DNA of 47,751 bases from Actinomadura montaniterrae (GTDB lineage Bacteria > Actinomycetota > Actinomycetes > Streptosporangiales > Streptosporangiaceae), in the NCBI RefSeq assembly GCF_008923365.1, contig NZ_WBMR01000058.1:1-47751 (forward strand), read 5' to 3'. Below, one piece after another: positions 1 through 7,071 of this stretch; the first letter of the stretch is position 1, and each line of letters opens with the position of its first letter. Both the position numbers and the translations under genes were made by a program. Under the pieces are notes generated by a model. The model saw nothing but the letters and a program-made list of their open reading frames with translations, ran no database searches and had not been told where the DNA came from.

Positions 1-682
1 GAGGCCGCCGCCGGACCGGCCCCCGACCTGGACGCGCTGGAGGCGGCGCTCGCGGAGGCGGCGGACGCGGCTGCGCGCGGACCTCGCCGCCGCCGTCCGC
101 GCCTGGCGCCCGGCGGCGGAGCGGTACCGGGTCGCCGAGCGGCTCGCCGGGCTCACCTCGGGCAAGCACGCCGCGAACCGGCGCTCGATGTCGCTGTCGG
201 CGTACGTGCTGGCCGCGCGGCTGGAGCAGGTCGTGGCCGCCGCGAACGAGCGGCTCGGCCGGATGTCGGGCGGCCGCTACGCGCTCGTCCACACCACCGA
301 CAAGGCGGCGGGCGACCGCAGTCACGGCGCGGGCGGGCTCGGGCTGCGCGTCGCCGACGCGTGGACGGGCCTGGAGCGCGACCCGGTGACGCTGTCGGGC
401 GGCGAGTCGTTCATCAGCTCGCTGTCGCTGGCACTCGGCCTCGCCGACGTCGTCACGGCGGAGGCGGGTGGCGCGGAGATCGGCACGCTGTTCGTCGACG
501 AGGGCTTCGGCACCCTCGACGAGGACACCCTCGACGAGGTGATGGACGTGCTGGACGGCCTGCGCGACGGCGGCCGCGCCGTCGGCATCGTCAGCCACGT
601 CGCGGAGCTGCGGGCCCGGATCCCGGCGCAGCTCCGCGTCACCAAGGAGCGCACCGGGTCCACCGCGCGCATCGTCGTCTGA
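1..682 (+). CDS. sbcC: SbcC-like exonuclease ATPase, C-terminal part (5' truncated, apparent frameshift)
   Basis: This is the C-terminal end of an SMC-like SbcC subunit, which with SbcD forms a DNA-end-processing nuclease. Visible features are YVLAARLEQVVAAANERL, the ABC signature LSGGESF at about 389-409, and the Walker B/D-loop LFVDEGFGTLDE, all typical of the second half of the SbcC ATPase head. The reading frame from about base 80 to the stop matches the family. The ATG at 188 is internal, because SbcC-like sequence (RYRVAERLAGLTSGKHAANRR) precedes it in the same frame. Before about base 70 the plausible coiled-coil sequence (DLDALEAALAEAADAA) lies in frame 1 rather than frame 2. One extra base near 61-85 would explain this. 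The cause may be a base-calling error or a real mutation. The 5' part and any sbcD lie outside the window. Confidence 0.85.
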   Translation, partial: RPPPDRPPTWTRWRRRSRRRRTRLRADLAAAVRAWRPAAERYRVAERLAGLTSGKHAANRRSMSLSAYVLAARLEQVVAAANERLGRMSGGRYALVHTTDKAAGDRSHGAGGLGLRVADAWTGLERDPVTLSGGESFISSLSLALGLADVVTAEAGGAEIGTLFVDEGFGTLDEDTLDEVMDVLDGLRDGGRAVGIVSHVAELRARIPAQLRVTKERTGSTARIVV

Positions 683-688
683 GCGGCC

Positions 689-715
689 CCCCGGCGGTTC
701 CGCCCGCCGCCGGGG
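689..715. terminator. Hairpin between convergent sbcC and methyltransferase genes
   Basis: A perfect 9-bp stem (CCCCGGCGG / CCGCCGGGG) with a 9-nt loop lies just after the sbcC stop and before the stop of the convergent methyltransferase gene. There is no U-tract, which is usual for actinomycete terminators. It could serve both directions. Confidence 0.55.
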
Positions 716-742
716 CAGGGCTAGCGCCCAGAGGCGCCGGCG

Positions 743-1534
743 TCAGGGTTTGCGGCCGACGCCCGCGACTAGCCAGCCCGTCGCGGGCTCGTGCGGCCGG
801 TCGGGACGCCATTCGGGCGCGGGCACGAGGCCGGGCTCGACCAGGTCGAGGCCGTCGAAGAACGCGGCGATCCGGGACCGGGAGCGGGAGGTGAACACCA
901 GCCCGGCGTCGGTGATGATCCGGTCCTGCAGGGCGCGCTCGCAGGACGTCATCGCGTCGTCGGTGAAGTCGCAGATCGCCAGGTGGGAGCCGGGAGCCAT
1001 CGCGTCGGTGAACGCGCGGACGATGCCCTCCGGGTCCTCCTCGTCGAGGATCGCGTCGAGCGTCGCGGTCATCAGCACGCCGACCGGGCGGCGCAGGTCG
1101 ATGAGCGCGGTGACCTCCGGGTCGGCGAGGATCGCGTGCGGCTTGCGGGCGTCGCCGTGCACCGCCGCCGCGTTCGGCACGGCGTGCAGCAGTGCCTGGT
1201 AGTGGACGACGGCGACGCGGTCGATGTCGACGTACACGACCCGGCCGGCGGCGTCGCGGGCGTGCACGACCTCGTGCACGTTGCCTTTGCCGGGCAGGCC
1301 GCAGCCCACGTCGAGGAACTGCCGGACGCCCTCGTCGAGCATGTGGCGGACGGCGCGGCGCAGGAACTTGCGGTTCTCGCGGGGCAGCAGCCGGGCGGCC
1401 TGGAAGGAGCCGAACGCCTCGATGGCGACGGCGCGGTCGGCGCCGTAGTTGTCCTTGCCGCCGAGCGAGTAGTCGTAGATGCGGTTGAGGGCGGCGCCGG
1501 GGAGGCCGGGGCCGGGGGGCTGGCGGTCTGTCAT
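743..1534 (-). CDS. SAM-dependent methyltransferase, DUF574 / Methyltransf_19 family
   Basis: A 263-residue protein of the actinomycete S-adenosylmethionine methyltransferase family formerly called DUF574. The family hallmark YDYSLGGKDNYGADR is at about residues 20-34. Glycine-rich motif I FLDVGCGLP is at 73-81 and the acidic end of strand 2, YVDID, at 101-105. The substrate of this family is not established. I chose the ATG at 1534 (MTDRQ) rather than upstream in-frame starts, because family similarity begins just after it and a GGGG stretch lies about 8 nt upstream. On the minus strand a -10-like TAGACT (1584 to 1579) lies 45 nt ahead. The gene is cytosolic, single, and convergent with sbcC. 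Confidence 0.88.
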   Translation of the reverse strand: MTDRQPPGPGLPGAALNRIYDYSLGGKDNYGADRAVAIEAFGSFQAARLLPRENRKFLRRAVRHMLDEGVRQFLDVGCGLPGKGNVHEVVHARDAAGRVVYVDIDRVAVVHYQALLHAVPNAAAVHGDARKPHAILADPEVTALIDLRRPVGVLMTATLDAILDEEDPEGIVRAFTDAMAPGSHLAICDFTDDAMTSCERALQDRIITDAGLVFTSRSRSRIAAFFDGLDLVEPGLVPAPEWRPDRPHEPATGWLVAGVGRKP

Positions 1535-1656
1535 TCGTGTCCCCTCGACTGGGAGCGGGGGTGGGTCGAGGAGCCTCCAGTCTAGTGGATCGCGATCACC
1601 GTGCGCAGGTCCGGCGTCGCGGAAAGCCACCATGCGTCGGGGCGCCGGGAGCCCGC

Positions 1657-1679
1657 GCCCGGCCTTCCGGGGGCCGGGC
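1657..1679 (-). terminator. Hairpin downstream of PH-domain gene
   Basis: A perfect 8-bp stem GCCCGGCC / GGCCGGGC with a 7-nt loop lies 21 nt after the stop of the minus-strand gene at 1701-2069. It is a probable intrinsic-type terminator without a U-run, and it also separates that gene from the downstream methyltransferase. Confidence 0.55.
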
Positions 1680-1700
1680 ACGGATCCGGCGCGCGCGGGG

Positions 1701-2069
1701 TCAGCGGGAGATGAAGTCCAGGATCACGTTGTGGACGTGGTGGCTCTTGTCGGCGCCGCGGAACTCGACCTCGTAGGAGATGGTGCCGACGTTGATCGCG
1801 ATGGAGCCGGAGGAGAAGTAGGGCCCCGCCCACGACTTGTTGCTGACCACGCTGACCGAGGTGATCTTGGAGTAGGGGATGCTGGTGATCGCGTACTTCT
1901 TGCCCGCGAAGCTCTTGTCCTGGATGATCACCCGCCGGTCGGTGAGGCCGACGAACCCGGTGCCGGTGCCGATCGCGTCGTAGACCGCGATGACCTGCTC
2001 GCCGGGCAGCAGCCCGCTCTCGATCTGCTTGAGCTGGCCCGACCTGTCGTGCTCGACGCCGTCGCCCAT
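1701..2069 (-). CDS. Bacterial pleckstrin-homology (bPH) domain protein
   Basis: A 122-residue single-domain protein. The central LLPGEQVIAVYDA, the strand pattern GFVGLTDRRVIIQDKS, and the following IPYSKITSVSVV match bacterial PH-like domains of the YvbH/bPH type. In these, an LTDRRLI-like element and an IPY-I-S-V segment are characteristic. There is no signal peptide or membrane segment. The role of cytoplasmic bPH proteins is not settled; binding or assembly at membranes is a guess. The start is the ATG at 2069, preceded by a GGAGGAC Shine-Dalgarno. Three short direct repeats sit directly upstream (2082-2133). Confidence 0.75.
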   Translation of the reverse strand: MGDGVEHDRSGQLKQIESGLLPGEQVIAVYDAIGTGTGFVGLTDRRVIIQDKSFAGKKYAITSIPYSKITSVSVVSNKSWAGPYFSSGSIAINVGTISYEVEFRGADKSHHVHNVILDFISR

Positions 2070-2081
2070 GTCCGTCCTCCG

Positions 2082-2133
2082 GTGCTCGTGGGTGGTGCAG
2101 TGCTCGTGGGTGGTCCGAGTGCTCGTGGGTGGT
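2082..2133. repeat. Three tandem copies of a 15-nt motif in the 5' region of the PH-domain gene
   Basis: GTGCTCGTGGGTGGT occurs at 2082-2096, 2100-2114 and 2119-2133 with spacings of 18 and 19 nt. The last two copies are followed by CCGA. The array lies 13-64 nt upstream of the minus-strand start at 2069, so it is in the promoter or leader of that gene. Confidence 0.8.
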
Positions 2134-2252
2134 CCGACACGTTTCGACGAGCGTAGACCGCCTCCCGTTCCCGGAACCCGGGCTCATTCCGGCCGGGGGC
2201 GTTAGGTCCGGTCCATGGCGGGCACACCCACGACACCCCCAGGCCGCCGATC

Positions 2253-2495
2253 ATGAAACGACCAGGCGACGGCGGCCACGTCCCCCCGGAGGCTGCCGTG
2301 CGCGTCGGAACGGCCATCGTCCTGATCTGGCTGGTCATCGGTGCCATCGCCGCCGGCCAGCGGCACTACTACGACGACCGGAAGGCCAGCTGCGCCAAGG
2401 TCGGCACGGTCGTCGTCACGATCGTGGCCGGCCCGCTCAACTACGTGGGCGCGAACCCGAAGGTCCACTGCAAGACGCCGCAGCCCAGCAAGTGA
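2253..2495 (+). CDS. Small single-span membrane or exported hypothetical protein
   Basis: An 80-residue protein with one hydrophobic segment (about residues 18-36, VGTAIVLIWLVIGAIAAGQ). The conserved-looking tail has YYDDRKASC, IVAGPLNYVGANP and a second cysteine near the C-terminus (VHCKTPQPSK). The layout is a cytoplasmic N-terminus, a membrane anchor or uncleaved signal, and a small extracytoplasmic tail whose two cysteines could pair. I recognise this as a type common in actinomycetes, but no function is known to me. A strong hairpin follows immediately (2501-2524), suggesting its own transcription unit. Confidence 0.7.
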   Translation: MKRPGDGGHVPPEAAVRVGTAIVLIWLVIGAIAAGQRHYYDDRKASCAKVGTVVVTIVAGPLNYVGANPKVHCKTPQPSK

Positions 2496-2500
2496 CCCGG

Positions 2501-2524
2501 CGCGGCGGGCGGGGGCCCGCCGCG
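2501..2524 (+). terminator. Strong hairpin after small membrane protein gene
   Basis: A perfect 10-bp stem CGCGGCGGGC / GCCCGCCGCG with a GGGG tetraloop begins 6 nt after the stop codon at 2495. Confidence 0.65.
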
Positions 2525-2582
2525 ACCGCGCCTTCACCTGCGGCGTTCCCTGCCTTTGCGCGGGACGGGGAACGTGCCGGGC

Positions 2583-3335
2583 ATGGGCGCGTGGTTCACC
2601 CGGGAGATCGCCGACACCGGACGGCTCCGGCTGTTCTGCTTCTTCGTGGCGTTCATCGCGGCGTTCCTGTTCATCCGCTTCAGCGTCCGGATGATCCGCA
2701 AGCGGGTGCGGTGGTGGCCGGGGAACGTCACGCCCGGCGGCCGGCACATCCACCATGTCGTGTTCGGCCTGGTGTTCATGTGCGTCGGCGGGATCGGCGG
2801 GCTGGCGGTGACCGACGACTCGTCCGGCTGGGCGGCGGCGTCCGCGGCCCTGTTCGGCGCGGGGATGGCGCTGGTCCTGGACGAGTTCGCGCTGGTCTTC
2901 CACCTGAAGGACGTCTACTGGACCGAGCAGGGGCGGCTGTCGGTCGAGGTCGTGTTCGTGACGGTGGCGCTGTGCGGGCTGCTGCTGCTCGGGCTGCGCC
3001 CGCTCGGCGCGGACGCCTTCGCCAGCTCCAAGGATGCGGGCGGCGGATGGGGGCTCGCGGTGGTGCTGCTCATCGATCTCGGCCTCGCCGTCGTCGCGCT
3101 GCTCAAGGGCAAGACGTGGACGGGGCTGATCGGCCTGTTCATCGGGCTCGTGGCGCTCGTCGGGGCGATCCGGCTGGCCCGTCCCGGGTCGCCGTGGGCG
3201 CGGCGCCGCTACAAGCCGGGCTCGCGCAAGGAGCGGCGCGCGGTGGCCCGTGAGCGCCGGTACCGGCGCCCCGTCCAGCGGCTCGCCACCGCGGTGGGCG
3301 ACCTGATCGCGGGCCGCCCCTCCATCCGGGGCTGA
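2583..3335 (+). CDS. Multi-pass integral membrane protein, function unknown
   Basis: A 250-residue protein with about six hydrophobic segments (roughly 18-36, 58-76, 84-104, 119-139, 156-174, 180-198) and a basic tail of about 45 residues. Two polar motifs stand out: PGGRHIHH at 51-58 just before a helix, and LVLDEFALVFHLKDVYW at 97-113. Both are rich in His, Asp and Glu and could form a metal- or head-group-binding site in the membrane. I chose the ATG at 2583 (MGAWF), with GGACGGGG upstream. A TTG at 2556 in the same frame is possible but less likely. It is convergent with the Lrp-type gene, with 5 nt between them. Confidence 0.75.
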   Translation: MGAWFTREIADTGRLRLFCFFVAFIAAFLFIRFSVRMIRKRVRWWPGNVTPGGRHIHHVVFGLVFMCVGGIGGLAVTDDSSGWAAASAALFGAGMALVLDEFALVFHLKDVYWTEQGRLSVEVVFVTVALCGLLLLGLRPLGADAFASSKDAGGGWGLAVVLLIDLGLAVVALLKGKTWTGLIGLFIGLVALVGAIRLARPGSPWARRRYKPGSRKERRAVARERRYRRPVQRLATAVGDLIAGRPSIRG

Positions 3336-3340
3336 GCCCG

Positions 3341-4372
3341 CTAGCTGTTCTGTCCCGTGAGGTCGGCGGGCGAGGTCTTGCGGGGGTCCAGCGGGACGCA
3401 GCCGACGCCGCGGCCCTGCTCGTCCAGCAGCCGGCCGACCCGCTTGATCCATTTCAGCGTGACGGACTGGTCGACGATCTGGATCTCCGGGTACAGCGAG
3501 ACGAGCCGGGCCTGGTAGGCGGCCAGCTCGCCCATGCCGTGCACCCAGACGTTGACCATGAGGTTGGCGCGGCCGACGACCGAGCACACCATGCGGGCCT
3601 CGCGCATCGTCGCGATCCGGTCGGCGACGGCCCGCAGCCGCGGCGGCGGGACCTGCAGCCACAGCATCCCGGTCACCCGCCAGCCGGCCAGCCAGTGCGC
3701 GGCCTCGCAGCGCAGCACGGCCCGCCCGCTGGACAGCATGCCGGTGAGCGCGCGCCGCACCCGCGTCTCCGGCATGCCGAGCTCGGCGGCGAGCGCGGCG
3801 TGCGAGCGGCGGCCGTCCGGGGCGAGCGCCAGCAGCACGGCCACCTCGTCGTCGCGCAGCGGCCCGGGCTCCTGCCCGGTCCCGGAGCCGGCACCGCGCT
3901 CCAGGTCGCGGCGCTGGTCGTGGCTGAGCGAGTCCAGCCGCCACCGGCTCGCCTCGCGGTGCAGGCGGTGGCTGAGATGGGTGCGGGTGAAGGTGATCCC
4001 GTCGAGCGCGCCGAGCCGGTCGAGGACGTACCCGCTGACGGCGGCGACGCTCGTGGCGCTGACGGTCAGCAGCAGGTCGCGGCCGCCGGTGGTGTGCTCC
4101 ACGCTGCCGGTACACGGGTCGGCGGCGATCGCGGCGGCGATGCGCTGGTTCGCGCCGGGCAGGCAGCCGACCTCCACCAGCGCGAACGCGCCGAAGTCGA
4201 GCTGCGAGGGACCCGGGTAGCAGGTCACCCACGCCTCGCCGGACGCGCCGAGCCGCGCCCAGCGGCGCGACAGCGTGGCGGCGTCGACGCCGAGCGGGCG
4301 GGCGAGCCGCGCCCAGGACGCGCGCGGGTCGTGCTGCAGCGCGTTCACCAGCGCCAGGTCGAGCTCATCCAT
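3341..4372 (-). CDS. Lrp/AsnC-family regulator with two HTH-AsnC modules
   Basis: A 343-residue transcription factor. The N-terminal AsnC HTH begins at MDELDLALVNALQHD (helices about 17-40). A RAM-like segment follows, then a second AsnC HTH (DDEVAVLLALAPDGRRSHAALAAEL..., about residues 170-215) and a second effector-like region ending at DPRKTSPADLTGQNS. Duplicated Lrp proteins of 330-350 residues are common in actinomycetes. Upstream in-frame extensions lack family sequence, so the ATG at 4372 is preferred. It is divergent from the peptide/amide ABC operon, and local regulation of that operon in response to an amino acid or amide is a reasonable inference. Confidence 0.88.
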   Translation of the reverse strand: MDELDLALVNALQHDPRASWARLARPLGVDAATLSRRWARLGASGEAWVTCYPGPSQLDFGAFALVEVGCLPGANQRIAAAIAADPCTGSVEHTTGGRDLLLTVSATSVAAVSGYVLDRLGALDGITFTRTHLSHRLHREASRWRLDSLSHDQRRDLERGAGSGTGQEPGPLRDDEVAVLLALAPDGRRSHAALAAELGMPETRVRRALTGMLSSGRAVLRCEAAHWLAGWRVTGMLWLQVPPPRLRAVADRIATMREARMVCSVVGRANLMVNVWVHGMGELAAYQARLVSLYPEIQIVDQSVTLKWIKRVGRLLDEQGRGVGCVPLDPRKTSPADLTGQNS

Positions 4373-4413
4373 GCGCCGGTTCCGTGCATGCGAGGGGGTG
4401 TTCACGCGGCATT

Positions 4414-4438
4414 CGTGCAATCTACTCGAGTTTTCACG
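4414..4438. promoter_or_regulatory. Possible Lrp-type operator in the divergent gap
   Basis: An imperfect inverted repeat, CGTGCAA ... TTTTCACG with a 10-nt spacer, lies in an unusually AT-rich patch of the 126-bp gap between the Lrp-type gene and the ABC operon. It is a weak candidate for the regulator's binding site. Confidence 0.25.
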
Positions 4439-4498
4439 CCGGACCCGATCCTGGTCTGCACCGCTCCCACCGTCCTTCTCGTCCCCCGGGAGAAGCCC

Positions 4499-6058
4499 AT
4501 GGCCCGTTTCCGCTCCGCCGTCCCGGCCGCCGCGTTGGCGGCCGCCGCGGTCCTGATCTCCTCCGGCTGCACCACCTCCTCGGAACCGTCCGCGGGCGGC
4601 GGCGGCCCGTTCCGGTACGCGGTGACGTCCGACGCCAACACCTTCGACCCGGCACTCGGCACCGCGGCCACCGACTACTCCTTCGCCCGGATGCAGTTCG
4701 GCACCCTCGTCTACCGCGACGCCGACCAGTCGGTCGTCCCCGGCCTCGCGGAGAAGTGGACCGCCGCGCCCGACTCGGCCACCTTCACCCTCCGCGCGGG
4801 CCTGACCTGCTCGGACGGCAAGCCGCTGACCGCCGGCGACGTCGCCGCGTCGCTGCGCCGGTGGGCCGACCCGAAGACCGGCGCCGCCGGGACCGGGCTG
4901 GCGTTCGGGCCGGGCGCGAAGGTCACCGTGTCGTCCGACGACGCGGCCCGCACGGTCACCCTCAAGCTGGCCAGGCCGTGGTCGGACCTGGTGCCCGCCA
5001 TGTCGATGACCAACGCGGGCATCGTCTGCCCGCCCGGGCTCAAGGACCCCAAGGCCCTCGGCCAGGGACCGGTCGCGGGCGCGGGCACCGGCCCCTACAC
5101 GCTGACCGACGCGCAGCGCGGACGGCAGTACACCTTCAAGCTCCGCGACGGCTACAACGCGTTCCCCGCCTACACGAAGGCGAAGGTGCCCGCGGGCGAG
5201 CGCCCGTCCACGGTGCGGCTGTCGATCGTGTCGAACGAGAGCACCGCGGCCAACCAGCTGAGCACCGGTGAGCTGGACTACGCCGCGTTCACCGGCCCCG
5301 ACGCGGCCCGGTTCGCCGGCGGCGGCTACCACGTCCACGTCCAGCCGCTGCTGCGGATGTTCGTCGTGTTCAACGAGCGCAAGGGGCACCCCGGCGCCGA
5401 TCCGGGGTTCCGCAAGGCGGTGGCGCAGGCCCTCGACCCCGCCGCCTTCAACAAGGTCTACGGCGGCAAGGGCGAGGTGATGAAGAGCTGGAGCGACAGC
5501 ACCGGCCAGTGCGCGAACACCGACGCCTCGATCGTCACCAAGACCGACCCGGCGGCGGCGAAGAAGGCGCTGGACGGCGTCTCGATCAAGCTCAGCGGGA
5601 CGAACGGGGTCGCCGGCGGGTCCGGCAACACCTACGTGCAGGAGGCCCTGCGCGCCGCCGGCGCCAAGGTCGCGCTGCGCAACGTCGACAACGCCACCTG
5701 GGCGTCCGACGTCCTCGCCAACAAGGGCGACTGGGACGTCACCGTGATGGCGCACCTGAACTTCCAGGGGACGCTCACCGCCGGCGCGATCCTGCTCACC
5801 GGCCCGAACCCGCCCGAGGGCCGCAACTTCGGCGGGATCCGCAACGGCGGCTTCGACGCGGGGTTCGGCAAGGCGATGGCGACCACCGACGAGGCCGGCA
5901 AGTGCGCCGCGTGGGGCGCGGCGCAGAAGGCGCTGCTGCAGCGTGACGACGTGGTGCCGCTGTCGACCGTGCCGGTCGCGTTCGTGCTCGGCAAGAACGC
6001 GGACGCCGTCGTCACCGCCGGTGCCGTCGACCCGACCTCGTTCCGGGTGCAGGGCTGA
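4499..6058 (+). CDS. Extracellular solute-binding lipoprotein, family 5 (peptide/nickel type)
   Basis: A 519-residue substrate-binding protein of an oligopeptide-type ABC importer. The signal peptide MARFRSAVPAAALAAAAVLI ends in a lipobox-like SSGC with the modified Cys at about 24. SBP_bac_5 hallmarks follow: DANTFDPALG, VPGLAEKWT, FTLRAGLTCSDGKPLTAGDVAASLRR and VFNERKG. It would be anchored outside the membrane and capture a peptide or amide-like ligand. It overlaps the next gene by 1 nt (TGATG) and heads a coupled operon that also encodes two hydrolases, which suggests that the ligand is hydrolysed after import. The start ATG at 4499 has GGGAGAAG upstream. Confidence 0.92.
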   Translation: MARFRSAVPAAALAAAAVLISSGCTTSSEPSAGGGGPFRYAVTSDANTFDPALGTAATDYSFARMQFGTLVYRDADQSVVPGLAEKWTAAPDSATFTLRAGLTCSDGKPLTAGDVAASLRRWADPKTGAAGTGLAFGPGAKVTVSSDDAARTVTLKLARPWSDLVPAMSMTNAGIVCPPGLKDPKALGQGPVAGAGTGPYTLTDAQRGRQYTFKLRDGYNAFPAYTKAKVPAGERPSTVRLSIVSNESTAANQLSTGELDYAAFTGPDAARFAGGGYHVHVQPLLRMFVVFNERKGHPGADPGFRKAVAQALDPAAFNKVYGGKGEVMKSWSDSTGQCANTDASIVTKTDPAAAKKALDGVSIKLSGTNGVAGGSGNTYVQEALRAAGAKVALRNVDNATWASDVLANKGDWDVTVMAHLNFQGTLTAGAILLTGPNPPEGRNFGGIRNGGFDAGFGKAMATTDEAGKCAAWGAAQKALLQRDDVVPLSTVPVAFVLGKNADAVVTAGAVDPTSFRVQG

Positions 6059-7071
6059 TGACGGCCGCCGTGCAGGAGGCCCCGGCGCCCGGGCCGGTGA
6101 AGGCGGGCGGGCGCGTCCGGAATCCGTGGATCGGGTTCCTGCTGCGCCGGCTCGCCGGGCTGGCGGGCGTGCTCGTCGCCCTCGTCGCGGTCACGTTCCT
6201 GATGGTGCAGCTGATCCCGGGCGACCCGGCGCGGGCCCTGGCCGGGACGGACGCGACCGGCGCGCAGGTGGCGCGGTTCCGGCACGAGCTGGGCCTCGAC
6301 CGTCCGCTGCCCGCGCAGTTCGGGTCGTACGTCTCCGGGCTCCTGCACGGCGACCTCGGCACGTCGTTCCAGACCCGCGAGCCGGTCGCGGACGTGATCG
6401 CCGGGCGGCTGCCGTTCACCGCGGAGCTGGCGCTGCTGGCGATCCTGCTGGTCCTCGCCGTCGCGGTGCCGCTCGGGATGGCGGTGGCCGTCGCGACCCG
6501 CGGCGGGAGGCGGCGCCGGCTGGACGCGGCGTTCACCTTCGCGACCGGGCTGCTCGGCGCCACCCCCGAGTACGTGCTCGGGACGCTGCTCGTCCTCGTC
6601 TTCGCGATCACGCTGCGGCTGCTGCCCGCCGCCGGCGCGTCCAGCCTGTCGGCGCTGGTCCTGCCGGTGGTGGCGGTGGCGCTGCCGTCGACGTGCGTGC
6701 TGGCGAGGATCGTGCGGCGGGAGACCGCGGTGGTGCTGAACCAGGACTACATGCGGACGGCGCGGGGCCGCCGCCTGCCGCCGCTCGCCCTGTACGCGCG
6801 GCACGCGCTGCCGAACCTGCTGACCAGCACGCTCACCATGGGCGGGCTGATGCTCACCGCGATGCTCGGCGGCACGATCATCGTGGAGAGCGTGTTCGCC
6901 TGGCCCGGCCTCGGCGGCCGCGTCGTGCAGGCGATCACCAACCGCGACTACCCGGTCATCCAGGGCACGGTGCTGGTCCTCGGCATCCTCGCCGCCCTGC
7001 TCAACCTGCTCATCGACGTGCTGCTCGGGCTGCTCGACCCGCGCACGCTGACCGCGAGGAGCCGCTCATGA
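6058..7071 (+). CDS. ABC transporter permease, DppB/OppB type
   Basis: A 337-residue inner-membrane permease. A short cytoplasmic N-terminus (about 25 residues) precedes the classic first helix LAGVLVALVAVTFLMVQLIPGDPARALAG, which carries the PGDP motif of OppB-type proteins. HELGLDRPLPAQFGSYVSGLLHGDLGTSF follows. The EAA-like cytoplasmic loop for ATPase contact is near DYMRTARGRRLPPLALYARHALPN, and the protein ends in LLDPRT. The gene overlaps both neighbours. Confidence 0.92.
   Translation: MTAAVQEAPAPGPVKAGGRVRNPWIGFLLRRLAGLAGVLVALVAVTFLMVQLIPGDPARALAGTDATGAQVARFRHELGLDRPLPAQFGSYVSGLLHGDLGTSFQTREPVADVIAGRLPFTAELALLAILLVLAVAVPLGMAVAVATRGGRRRRLDAAFTFATGLLGATPEYVLGTLLVLVFAITLRLLPAAGASSLSALVLPVVAVALPSTCVLARIVRRETAVVLNQDYMRTARGRRLPPLALYARHALPNLLTSTLTMGGLMLTAMLGGTIIVESVFAWPGLGGRVVQAITNRDYPVIQGTVLVLGILAALLNLLIDVLLGLLDPRTLTARSRS

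Noticed and set aside
188..682. ATG at 188 as the start of a short separate gene
   Set aside because: SbcC-like sequence continues upstream of it in the same frame, so it is an internal Met.
1588..1597. GATCGCGATC palindrome near the methyltransferase promoter
   Set aside because: It is only 10 bp, GATC/CGCG-type palindromes are common by chance in this composition, and it was not supported by other features.
2082..2133. Three direct repeats as a mini CRISPR array
   Set aside because: The units are only 15 nt with 3-4-nt spacers and no cas genes; they are simple tandem repeats.
2556..3335. TTG at 2556 as the membrane protein start
   Set aside because: The ATG at 2583 has a better-placed GGACGGGG, and the hydrophobic pattern starts shortly after it.
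2202..4232. 676-codon minus-strand open frame over the membrane protein and Lrp genes
   Set aside because: It crosses two genes with real family signatures and is composed almost only of Arg, Pro, Ala and Gln runs.
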